64,000 nucleotides of DNA from an uncultured Roseiflexaceae bacterium (GTDB lineage: Bacteria > Chloroflexota > Chloroflexia > Chloroflexales > Roseiflexaceae). Positions within the stretch are counted from its first letter, which is position 1. The number at the start of each line of letters is the position of its first letter. The translations under genes were made by a program, and so were the position numbers. Below, piece by piece: positions 57,190-64,000 of this stretch. The stretch lies in NCBI GenBank assembly GCA_937974195.1, contig CALJIC010000114.1, positions 1-64,000 on the forward strand, read 5' to 3'. Under the pieces are notes generated by a model, which saw only the letters and a program-made list of their open reading frames with translations, was not told the DNA's origin and made no database searches.

Positions 57190-59022
57190 TCACGTGCTGC
57201 CCTCTTCGGCCTCTTCCGGCGCCAGCAGCAGCCACACCAGCGCCGCGCCCGGCACGGCCCCGGCGATCAGCCCCTGGATCAGCGCCAGCTCGAGGCGCCC
57301 GGAGGTGTACTCGGTGCTGGTGAGCGCCGCGCCGATCGCCCAGCCGGCCAGCGCGGCCACCAGCAGCCAGTGCGCCCCGCCCAGCGCCCGCCGCAGCACC
57401 AGCCACTGGCCGATGGCCATCCCGGCGCCGGCCAGCGGCAGGATCACCAGCCGCGTGTCGACGTACCCGCCGTTCACGAAGAGCGCCAGCCGCAGGCCCT
57501 CGCCCGCCGCCCAGCCGGCCAGCCAGCCGAGCGTGCTCGCCGCCAGCCACTGGCGCTGCGCGACCGTCGGCAGGTAGCCGCAGGCGATCTTCCACAGCAG
57601 GTGCGCCAGCGCCAGCCCGGCCGCCGCCTGGATCGGCCACAGCGGCGCCAGCGCCAGCAGGAAGACCAGCCCGTGCGCCGCGGCCCACGCCGGCCACATC
57701 CCGAACAGCGTGAGCTGGTTCTGCAGCCGCGGCTTGGTCGGCGCGCGCAGCCGGACGGCGGCGATCCACATGCCGATCACGCCGAAGAACAGCGTCGGGT
57801 TGATCACCGTCAGCCAGTACCAGCTGTAGGAGCGCACCTGCAGGTCGAGGCTCTCCATCCGCTCCAGGTCCCACAGCTGCACGATGCGGTAGACCCCGAC
57901 GGTCACGGCGTGCTGGCCGTCCGGGCTGAAGGCCGCCCGCGCCATCATGCAGCCCCAGCTGGAGCTCTCCTTGAACTGGGCGAGCGACTGGCCCTCCTCG
58001 TCCCACAGCCGCACCGGGCCGTTGGCGGTCACGGTCATGATGTGCCGGCTGTCGGGGCTGAAGGTGGCGTCGGTCACGGCGCTGCCCTTGACGAAGAACG
58101 CGGCGAGCGAGCGGCCGCTCAGGTCGCGCAGGCGCGCGGTGCCGTCGTCGCTGATCGTCAGCAGCGCCTGGCCGTCCGGGCTGAACTGCGCCACGCCCAG
58201 CGCGCTGCCGATCTGCGCCCCGCGCGTGTTCCACACCCGCGCGGTGTTGTCCTGCAGGATGGTGAGCAGGTGCTGGCCGTCCGGGCTGAAGGCCGCCTGG
58301 GTCACTGGCGCCGGCTGCTCCTCCGCCAGCGTCACCAGCGGCTCGCCGGTGAGGTCGGTCAGGAGCGCGCCGCGCTCCCCGGCCAGGATGAGCTGCTGGC
58401 CGTCCGGGCTGAAGGCGGCGGCGTTCACGCGCCCCAGGTCGGCGCCCGCGTCCAGGATCGGCCGCCCGTCGCGGTCCCAGATCCGCGCCGGGCCGGGGCC
58501 GGCCGTCAGGATGCGGCTCCCGTCGGGGCTGAAGCTGACGCTCAGCGGTCCCTCGGTGTCGCCGGTCTCGGCCCGGATGGCCGCCACGTGCCTGCCCTCG
58601 GCGTCCCACAGCCGCACCACGTCGCCCGGCGAGACGGTGAGGATCCTCCGGCCGTCCGGGCTGAACTGCACGTCGCTGATCGTCGTGGTGTGGCCGCTCA
58701 GCACCCCCACCTGGCGCCCGTCGAGCGACCAGAGCCGGATGGTGTTGTCGGTGCGCTGGGTGGCGATCGTGCGCCCGTCCGGGCTGATCGCCCGCCAGAT
58801 GTCGCCGCTGAGCTTGAAGATCTCGCGGCCGTTGAGGTCCCAGACGCGCGTCTCGAGCGGTGTGTAGGCGAGCACGTGCTGGCCGCCGGGGGTGAACATC
58901 ACCGCGGGCGAGCCGCCGCGGCAGCTCGACGCGGCTTGGGCGGGGCTTGGGGGCGCGAGGGCGAGCGCAAGCGCCGCACCGATGGCCGCGAGCAGGCGGC
59001 GGCAGGTTCGGGCCGATGCCAT
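57190..59022 (-). CDS. WD40-repeat protein with C-terminal membrane domain
   Basis: 610 residues. An N-terminal signal sequence (hydrophobic run about 11-28, ending AQAA) puts the propeller outside the cytoplasm. Nine WD-like repeats follow up to about residue 395, each of the form FSPDGQxLLTxxxDNTxRxWD (examples FSPDGRRILTVSPGD, FSPDGQHLLTILQDNTARVW, SDDGTARLRDLSG). About seven or eight hydrophobic helices follow (LTVINPTLFFGVIGMWIAAV, WAAAHGLVFLLALAPLW, ALIQGLIAGAVPGAALVWLLL). I know no family with this exact layout. The start at 59022 has GGGAG before it, and a promoter lies about 115 bp upstream. It sits between the two permease genes of the BMP importer. Confidence 0.78.
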   Translation of the reverse strand: MASARTCRRLLAAIGAALALALAPPSPAQAASSCRGGSPAVMFTPGGQHVLAYTPLETRVWDLNGREIFKLSGDIWRAISPDGRTIATQRTDNTIRLWSLDGRQVGVLSGHTTTISDVQFSPDGRRILTVSPGDVVRLWDAEGRHVAAIRAETGDTEGPLSVSFSPDGSRILTAGPGPARIWDRDGRPILDAGADLGRVNAAAFSPDGQQLILAGERGALLTDLTGEPLVTLAEEQPAPVTQAAFSPDGQHLLTILQDNTARVWNTRGAQIGSALGVAQFSPDGQALLTISDDGTARLRDLSGRSLAAFFVKGSAVTDATFSPDSRHIMTVTANGPVRLWDEEGQSLAQFKESSSWGCMMARAAFSPDGQHAVTVGVYRIVQLWDLERMESLDLQVRSYSWYWLTVINPTLFFGVIGMWIAAVRLRAPTKPRLQNQLTLFGMWPAWAAAHGLVFLLALAPLWPIQAAAGLALAHLLWKIACGYLPTVAQRQWLAASTLGWLAGWAAGEGLRLALFVNGGYVDTRLVILPLAGAGMAIGQWLVLRRALGGAHWLLVAALAGWAIGAALTSTEYTSGRLELALIQGLIAGAVPGAALVWLLLAPEEAEEGST

Positions 59023-59136
59023 AGGCTCCCTCGCTCGTGTGCCGGCGCTCGGCGTCTGCGATGTGCCGAGGCCCATCTCGCTCAGCGCTGCGCCAGGGGA
59101 ACCGCCGGCGGTCCGGCGGTCGGGCGCGATGCGGGT

Positions 59137-59145
59137 AGTATAGCA
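59137..59145 (-). promoter_or_regulatory. Extended -10 promoter of the WD40-membrane gene
   Basis: Minus strand TGCTATACT: TG, one base, then TATACT at 59137-59142. The start should be near 59130, giving a leader of about 108 nt. It shows that the WD40 gene can be transcribed independently of the importer genes. Confidence 0.55.
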
Positions 59146-59207
59146 CCGCGCGCCGATTCGCGCATCGGACGGTAGGCCGGTCTTTCCTTCCGGCGATGGT
59201 CGCCCGG

Positions 59208-60272
59208 CTAGCCGCTCGCCCGCCCCCGTGCGCCGAGGCCGCTGGCGGCCAGCGCGAACAGCACCAGCGCGCCCTGGAGCACGCCGCTGATGCTGCTGTC
59301 GGTGCCGAGCGCCAGCGGGAGCTGGATGCTCCCCACCGTGAAGCAGGCGAACGCCACCGAGACCGGCAGGACCCAGGTGGGGTTGGCGCGCACCAGCAGC
59401 GCCACCAGCAGCCCGATCAGCCCGATGCCGCTCGAGATGTTGGGGATGAGCGCGTGGAACACCGCCAGCACCTGGATCGTGCCGGCCAGCCCGGCCAGGG
59501 CGCCGCAGGCCCCGAGCGCCTCCAGCAGGCGGCGCGCCGCAGGCACGCCCAGGCGCTCGGCGGCGGCCGGGTTGAGGCCGGTGGCGCGCACCTCCAGCCC
59601 CCACCCGGTGCGGCGCAGCGCGAACCACACCAGCAGCAGCCCGGCGACGGCGATGACCGGCGCGGCGGGGGCCAGCCGCAGCCGCTCGAGCGTCGGCAGC
59701 CACAGCTCCTGCGGCAGCGGCTCGGTGCCGGACATCGAGGCCGTGCCGGCGCGCTTCCACGGCCCGAACACCAGGTAGAGCGCCACGCCGGTGGCGAGGA
59801 AGTTCAGCCCCAGCCCGGCGAAGATCTCGCTGACGCGCGCGTAGAGCCGCAGCGCCCCGGCCAGCGCCGCCCACAGCGCCCCGCCCAGCGCGCCGGCCGC
59901 GAAGGCCAGCGCCCACAGCAGCGGCGGCGGCGCGTCGGGGAGCAGGCGCAGCACCAGCATGGCGAACACCGCGCCGAGCGTCATCTGGCCCTCGATGCCC
60001 AGGTTGTACAGGCCGGCGCCGAACGTCAGCGTGAGCCCGGCCGCGCACAGGAGCAGCGGCGCCGCCAGCATCGTCGCATCGGCGAGCCGCGTCGGGCTGC
60101 TGAACGCGCCGAGCAGCACCAGCCGGTAGGTCTCGAGCGGCGGCGCCCCCGTGGCCAGCATGACCAGCGTGGTGAACACCAGGGCCCCGCCGACTGCGCC
60201 CAGCAGCCAGAAGATCAGCGAGCGCGGCGGCAGCCTGACTGGGCGCGGGGGCGTCTGTGCGTCAATGGTCAT
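59208..60272 (-). CDS. BMP-family nucleoside-type ABC transporter permease (first subunit, NupP/YufP-like)
   Basis: 354 residues with about ten hydrophobic helices. The conserved LTLTFGAGLYNLGIEGQMTL, followed by ARVSEIFAGLGLNFLATGVAL and EVRATGLNPAAAERLGVPAA, identifies the larger permease. ATG overlaps the ATPase stop by 4 nt (ATGA), so the two are coupled. Its partner permease lies downstream beyond the WD40 gene. Confidence 0.93.
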   Translation of the reverse strand: MTIDAQTPPRPVRLPPRSLIFWLLGAVGGALVFTTLVMLATGAPPLETYRLVLLGAFSSPTRLADATMLAAPLLLCAAGLTLTFGAGLYNLGIEGQMTLGAVFAMLVLRLLPDAPPPLLWALAFAAGALGGALWAALAGALRLYARVSEIFAGLGLNFLATGVALYLVFGPWKRAGTASMSGTEPLPQELWLPTLERLRLAPAAPVIAVAGLLLVWFALRRTGWGLEVRATGLNPAAAERLGVPAARRLLEALGACGALAGLAGTIQVLAVFHALIPNISSGIGLIGLLVALLVRANPTWVLPVSVAFACFTVGSIQLPLALGTDSSISGVLQGALVLFALAASGLGARGRASG

Positions 60273-61840
60273 CGCGTTGTGTCCGTCTGTGCTGGCTTCT
60301 CCATCGCCTCGAACCCGACCCCGCCGATCATCTCGGCCAGGCGCACGTAGCTGAGCTCGGCGCGCGGGATCGGCCGCGAGACCTGCCCCGCGAAGCAGAC
60401 CAGCACGTAGTCGCTGTGATCCAGCACCTCGTCGAGGTCGGCCGAGGCGAACACCAGCGCCGTGCCGGACGCCTTGCGCTCCTCCAGCCGCCGCCACACC
60501 GCCGCCGCGGAGGCCACGTCCAGCCCGCGCGTCGGCTGCTCCAGCAGCAGCCCCCGCAGGCGCGGCGGCAGCAGCGAGAGCATGGCGCGCTGCTGGTTCC
60601 CGCCCGACAGCGCGGCGAGCGGGGTGTCGGGTGTGCCGCGGATGGCGTACTCCTGGATCGCCGCCCGCGCGGCGGCCACGGCGGAGTCGCGGTTCACGAG
60701 GAGGCTCGGGGAGCCCTGGCCGTTCAGGCCGCGCGAGGTGGACTGCAGCAGCGCGAAGTGATCGGCCAGCGAGAGCGCGCCCACCACGCCCTCCTCCAGC
60801 CGGTCGGCGGGGAGGTACTCCACGCCAGCACGGCGGAAGGCCGCCTGCGGCGCTCCGGTGAGGTGGACGCCGTCGACCGCGATCCGCCCGCGCAGCGGCC
60901 GCAGCCGCCCGGCCAGCAGGCGCAGCAGGATCTGCTGCCCGCTGCCCTCGATCCCCGCGAGCCCTAGCGCCGTCCCGCTCTCGATCGTCAGCGAGGGGAT
61001 GGCGAGCTCCAGCGTGCCCGCGCGCGCCACCACGTCCTCGAGCTGCCAGACGGGCGCCGCCGGCTGTGGGGCGGGGCGAAGCGGCGCCGGGGCGGCCACC
61101 TCCGTCTCGCTCTGCCGCTCCGCGTCATCGCCCGGCTGCCCGAACATCAGCGTGAGCAGGCGCTCCTTCGGCTGAGGCATCGGCAGCTGCGCGCCGGCCA
61201 CCTTCCCCGCCCGCAGGACGCTGACGGTCGCGCACAGCTCGGCCACCTCCTCCAGCTTGTGGGAGACGAACAGCACTGTCGTGCCGCTCGCCGCCAGCGT
61301 CTTGACCGCGCGGAACAGCGCCTGGATCTGCGCCGCGGTGATGCCGGTGGTCGGCTCGTCCAGGATGAGCACCCGCGCGCCCCAGGCCAGCAGGCGCATC
61401 AGCTCGAGCTGCTGGCGCTGCCCGACCGTCAGGCGCGCGATCGGTGTGTCGGGCAGCGCCGAGAACCCGAGCTGCCCGGCCAGGTCCATGAGCTTCCGCC
61501 GCGCGTCGCGCATGTCGCGCATCACCCGCGGCGGGGCGCCGAGATAGAAGTTCTCGAGCGCGCTGAACGCCGGCACGTCGAGCGGGTCCTGGTGGATCAT
61601 CCCGACCCCCTCGCGCAGCGCGTCCGCCGGCGAGCGCAGGTCGACCGGGCGGCCGTCGAGCAGGATCTCCCCGGCGTCGCGGCGCAGGAAGCCGGAGAGC
61701 AGCTTCATAAGCGTGCTCTTGCCGGCCCCGTTCTCGCCGAGCACGCCGTGGATCTTGCCCCCCTCGAACCGCAGGCTGATGCCGTCGTTCGCGCGCACCG
61801 GGCCGAAGGTCTTTGTGAGGCCCCGAACCTCTATCTCCAT
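60269..61840 (-). CDS. BMP-family ABC transporter ATPase, tandem domains (NupO/YufO-like)
   Basis: 523 residues, two ATP-binding cassettes. First: GENGAGKSTLMKLLSG, LTVGQRQQLELMRLLAWG, LILDEPTTGIT, VLFVSHKLEE. Second: GIEGSGQQILLRLLAG (degenerate Walker A, lacking the usual GKT/S), ALSGGNQQRAMLSLLPP and LLLEQPTRGLD (Glu retained as Q-P-T). As in related sugar/nucleoside importers only one site appears fully active. The start at 61840 is chosen because it matches the family N terminus MEIEVRGLTKTFG. Confidence 0.93.
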   Translation of the reverse strand: MEIEVRGLTKTFGPVRANDGISLRFEGGKIHGVLGENGAGKSTLMKLLSGFLRRDAGEILLDGRPVDLRSPADALREGVGMIHQDPLDVPAFSALENFYLGAPPRVMRDMRDARRKLMDLAGQLGFSALPDTPIARLTVGQRQQLELMRLLAWGARVLILDEPTTGITAAQIQALFRAVKTLAASGTTVLFVSHKLEEVAELCATVSVLRAGKVAGAQLPMPQPKERLLTLMFGQPGDDAERQSETEVAAPAPLRPAPQPAAPVWQLEDVVARAGTLELAIPSLTIESGTALGLAGIEGSGQQILLRLLAGRLRPLRGRIAVDGVHLTGAPQAAFRRAGVEYLPADRLEEGVVGALSLADHFALLQSTSRGLNGQGSPSLLVNRDSAVAAARAAIQEYAIRGTPDTPLAALSGGNQQRAMLSLLPPRLRGLLLEQPTRGLDVASAAAVWRRLEERKASGTALVFASADLDEVLDHSDYVLVCFAGQVSRPIPRAELSYVRLAEMIGGVGFEAMEKPAQTDTTR

Positions 61841-61932
61841 CGCCTGTGACCGCCTTGACGTTCCTGACAGGACAGCCGGTGACGGGGCGGCTTTCGGTGC
61901 CGCACCCGTCACCCGCTGTTTCACGAAAGCTC

Positions 61933-61964
61933 CGCCGCGCGCCCGGGAGACTGAGCGCGCGGCG
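61933..61964 (-). repeat. Intercistronic stem-loop after the BMP lipoprotein gene
   Basis: CGCCGCGCGC (61933-61942) and GCGCGCGGCG (61955-61964) form a perfect 10-bp stem in the 153-bp gap between binding-protein and ATPase genes. No T tract. It may raise the amount of binding-protein mRNA relative to the transporter. Confidence 0.6.
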
Positions 61965-61993
61965 CCCGAAGAAGCCCGCCCGTCACCGGGTCA

Positions 61994-63283
61994 CTATTGC
62001 GGCGCGCTCTGGCCCTCGATGCCCTCCAGAAGCTGGGTCGTGTACCAGATCTTCTGGTCGTCGGCCACCTCGCCCTCGGCCAGGTACGGGGTGCCGTCCT
62101 GGTAGTTGAGCGGGCCGGTGTAGAGATTCAGGCTGCCGTCCGCCAGCTGAGCGATGAAGCTGTCCAGCTGGGCCTGGTTCTCGGGCGTGAGCGCCGGGCC
62201 GGTGACGAAGCCGATGCCGCTGGTCTCGACGTTGTTGATGTCGCTCCAGTCCGGCCCGAACCACTCCCACTCCGGCTGCCAGGTGCCCTGGCGCGCCGCG
62301 GTGAGGATGCGGGTGTAGGCCGGCACCCAGTTGAAGTACGGCACGCCCAGGCAGACGTCCGGCGCCGAGTCGCAGGCGCCCTTGAAGTCGTACGGGATGG
62401 CGAACACCCGCTTGCCGGCCTGGGAGGCCTTATTGGCCTCGACGAGCGCCTCGGTCGTGTCGATGCCCGAGATCAGCACGTCCGAGCCGGCGTTGATGAA
62501 GTCGTTGGCCACCTGGGTCGGGTCGAGCGTCACGCCGGGGATGTTGAACCAGAAGCCGATCCAGGTGACGTTGAAGTGCAGGCTGTCGGCCGGCTGCCCC
62601 TTCAGCTCGGTCCAGCAGTGGCGGGCGCCGAGGTAGGAGGCGTTCACCAGACGGCGGGTCTCATCGTTGATCAGCGGGCCGAGGTAGGAGATCCGCCCGG
62701 TCTCGCTCTGGAGCGCGGCGGCGCAGCCGGCGATCATCTTGCCGTACTCCATGCGGCCCATGGTGTTGCCGAGGTTCGGCGGGTTCCGCCCCGTCAGCAC
62801 GTCGTCGCCCGAGGCGTGGATGAAGATCACGTCCGGGTGGTTCTGCGCCGCCTGGCGCGTGCCGTCCTTGAAGTCGTCCGAGTTCGTGATGATCAGCTGG
62901 GCCCCCTGGGCCACCAGCTCGTCGACCACCTGCTCGACCGTCACGTTCGGCCGGTCGGCGGGGTTGACCTTGTCCACGTAGATGAACTTCGTGCCGGGGA
63001 GCTTGGCCTCGACGTACTTGGCGGCCTCGTAGTGCGCCTGGCTCCATCCGCCGTCGTTGATCGGCCCCACCAGCACCATGCCGAAGGTGAACTCCTCGCC
63101 GCTGGCGGCCGGCTCCTCGGCGGCGGGGGCCTCGGTGGCTGCCGGCTCCTCGGCGGCGGGGGCCTCGGTGGCTGCCGGGACCTCAGTCGCCGCTGGCGCA
63201 GCCGGGGTCTGGCCGCCGCAGGCCGCTAGCGCCAGGAGGGCCAGCGTCATCAAGGCGATCCAGCGCGTCAGGTTGGTCTTCAT
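61994..63283 (-). CDS. BMP-family (basic membrane protein) ABC substrate-binding lipoprotein
   Basis: 429 residues. Signal ends LLALAACGG, so it is a lipoprotein. An Ala/Glu/Pro/Thr linker contains two copies of an 11-residue unit encoded by a 33-bp repeat. The binding domain starts FTFGMVLVGPINDGGWSQAH, the signature of the Med/BMP family, then DELVAQGAQLIITNSDDF and GNTMGRMEYGKMIAGCAAALQ. Ligands of the family include purine nucleosides and autoinducers. AAGGAG precedes the ATG. First gene of the importer operon. Confidence 0.93.
   Translation of the reverse strand: MKTNLTRWIALMTLALLALAACGGQTPAAPAATEVPAATEAPAAEEPAATEAPAAEEPAASGEEFTFGMVLVGPINDGGWSQAHYEAAKYVEAKLPGTKFIYVDKVNPADRPNVTVEQVVDELVAQGAQLIITNSDDFKDGTRQAAQNHPDVIFIHASGDDVLTGRNPPNLGNTMGRMEYGKMIAGCAAALQSETGRISYLGPLINDETRRLVNASYLGARHCWTELKGQPADSLHFNVTWIGFWFNIPGVTLDPTQVANDFINAGSDVLISGIDTTEALVEANKASQAGKRVFAIPYDFKGACDSAPDVCLGVPYFNWVPAYTRILTAARQGTWQPEWEWFGPDWSDINNVETSGIGFVTGPALTPENQAQLDSFIAQLADGSLNLYTGPLNYQDGTPYLAEGEVADDQKIWYTTQLLEGIEGQSAPQ
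63111..63176. repeat. 33-bp tandem repeat in the lipoprotein linker
   Basis: Two identical 33-bp units (63111-63143, 63144-63176) in frame, giving two copies of an 11-residue Ala/Glu/Pro-rich block. They lie in the flexible linker between lipid anchor and binding domain and could vary in number between strains. Confidence 0.85.
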
Positions 63284-63464
63284 CGTTGCTCCTTAGAGTC
63301 TGCATTTCCGGGCCCGCGCCCGGGGCACTTGAAAACAGCACGACGCGGCCGCACCGCTGACGACCGTGTCAGGAACGCAATCGCAGGCGCTGCGGCTTAA
63401 TCTGTGCCTGGGTAATTCTGTGGAAGACCTGTATCACTGAGTGGGTTAAGGTGAAGCGCTGCGG

Positions 63465-63493
63465 AGTATAGCGCAGGGGGTGGGGGCTGTCAA
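63465..63493 (-). promoter_or_regulatory. Consensus promoter of the BMP importer operon
   Basis: Minus strand: perfect TTGACA (63488-63493), 17-nt spacer, TATACT (63465-63470). Predicted start near 63458, leaving a long leader of about 175 nt before the ATG at 63283. No gene lies in 63284-63627. Confidence 0.85.
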
Positions 63494-63518
63494 GCTGCGC
63501 GAGCCAGCGCGGGCGGGT

Positions 63519-63547
63519 TTGCGCATCGCGCGCTGGCACGATACACT
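63519..63547 (+). promoter_or_regulatory. Promoter of the truncated gene at the right edge
   Basis: TTGCGC (63519-63524), 17-nt spacer, TACACT (63542-63547). Predicted start near 63554, about 74 nt before the ATG. Back-to-back with the BMP-operon promoter. Confidence 0.55.
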
Positions 63548-63627
63548 AAGCGGCCGGATAGCCCTTTCTTATGGCACGGCTGCCGCGGGGAGCTTCTACC
63601 CCTCCAGGCGATGTGTGAGGAGATGGC

Positions 63628-64000
63628 ATGCCGCACGAGGCACAGCAGGCGCGCGACGAGCCCGCGCAGAACGAGGATCTAGGCGGCGTTCAGGTCGACA
63701 CGCTGCGCGCCCAGGCGGTCGAGGCGATGCCGCGCGCCCTGGCCTCCGGCAACCCCGAGGCGCGCGCCGCGTTCGTGGCGCAGCTCGAGCGGGTCGCGGA
63801 GCAGGCCGCGGAGGGCGAGGCGCCCGGATCGCCGTGGCTCGCGCTCGCCATGTTCCTGCGCGCCTGCGCTGCCCTGCTGCGCGGCGAGCCGATCGCGGAC
63901 GAGGGGCTGCTGCCCGAGGACCGGGCGCTGCTGGAGCGCTGGCGGCGCGGCGAGGCGGACGCCCAGGCGCCCGAGGAGAACATCTCGCTCGAGGACGCGA
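63628..64000 (+). CDS. Unknown protein, truncated by the window edge
   Basis: An open frame from ATG at 63628 (GAGGAG upstream) to the window end, with no stop. The visible 124 residues, MPHEAQQARDEPAQNEDLGG then VDTLRAQAVEAMPRALASGN, are helical and rich in Ala, Glu and Arg. WLALAMFLRACAALLRGEPI and LLPEDRALLERWRRGEADAQ follow. The repeated helix pairs look like a TPR-type or scaffolding protein, but no family is recognised. The rest of the gene lies to the right. Confidence 0.6.
   Translation, partial: MPHEAQQARDEPAQNEDLGGVQVDTLRAQAVEAMPRALASGNPEARAAFVAQLERVAEQAAEGEAPGSPWLALAMFLRACAALLRGEPIADEGLLPEDRALLERWRRGEADAQAPEENISLEDA

Noticed and set aside
63284..63458. Purine riboswitch in the BMP-operon leader
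   Set aside because: I looked for the paired-loop pattern and conserved core of the purine aptamer and did not find it by eye. A covariance search is needed for less typical classes.

Overview
The window is 64 kb of a very GC-rich bacterial chromosome, and I see no phage, plasmid, insertion sequence or CRISPR array in it. The gene content points to a member of the Chloroflexota: a translin-family protein, a NurA-type nuclease, a DUF763 protein, an HspR/DnaJ operon with a HAIR-like operator, a six-GAF SpoIIE-type phosphatase, many sugar ABC cassettes and LacI/Gfo/Idh/TIM-barrel genes. The phylum is an inference from gene families. No rRNA is present to settle it.

Layout. 1-5.3 kb: translin-like and DUF1232 genes (+), then a (-) operon of DegT aminotransferase, FAD oxidoreductase and a bifunctional nucleotidyltransferase/left-handed beta-helix protein. 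5.4-10.6 kb: a NurA-like nuclease diverging from that operon, then mutS and an MFS transporter (-). 10.8-17.5 kb: alpha/beta hydrolase, a polar-amino-acid-type ABC importer (binding protein, permease, ATPase), two acetyl-xylan-esterase-family genes (the second lacking its nucleophile serine) and a SelA-like PLP enzyme, all (+). 17.5-27.2 kb (mostly -): Asp-box propeller protein, Gfo/Idh/MocA dehydrogenase, a divergent GroEL paralogue, a sugar ABC importer, a LacI regulator and a divergent TIM-barrel isomerase. 27.3-30.9 kb: BBE-type FAD oxidase, a small unknown gene, and a phytoene-desaturase-like oxidoreductase. 31.1-37.5 kb (+): six-GAF/SpoIIE phosphatase, DUF763 protein, and a peptidoglycan-binding lipoprotein. 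37.6-41.1 kb (-): EVE, DoxX-like, NERD-like/FHA, hspR and dnaJ. 41.3-44.7 kb (+): mutarotase-like, unknown, F420/PPOX, nitroreductase and D-2-hydroxyacid dehydrogenase genes. 44.8-47 kb (-): a PAS-PAS histidine kinase with a nearly perfect 384-bp internal duplication, and the tmRNA gene. 47.2-48.3 kb: an exported SH3-like protein. 48.4-55.7 kb (-): a seven-gene xylose/sugar operon (VOC, Gfo/Idh, TIM barrel, SDR, xylA, xylB, TauE) behind a consensus promoter. 56.1-63.5 kb (-): a BMP-family nucleoside-type ABC importer split by a WD40/membrane-protein gene with its own promoter. A truncated unknown CDS runs off the right edge.

Functionally the window is dominated by uptake and catabolism of sugars, amino acids and nucleosides, plus stress and quality control (HspR/DnaJ, tmRNA, chaperonin-like protein) and DNA repair (MutS, NurA). 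Promoters are unusually legible: many show TTGACA- or TTGCGC-like -35 boxes exactly 17 nt from TATACT/TATAAT-like -10 boxes. A family of GC-rich palindromic intergenic elements recurs throughout the window.

Items I consider most worth follow-up are the chaperonin-like protein with Gln at the position of the catalytic Asp398, the dispersed palindromic element family, the recent PAS duplication, the WD40 membrane protein inside the BMP operon, the nucleophile-less esterase paralogue, and the HspR operator.
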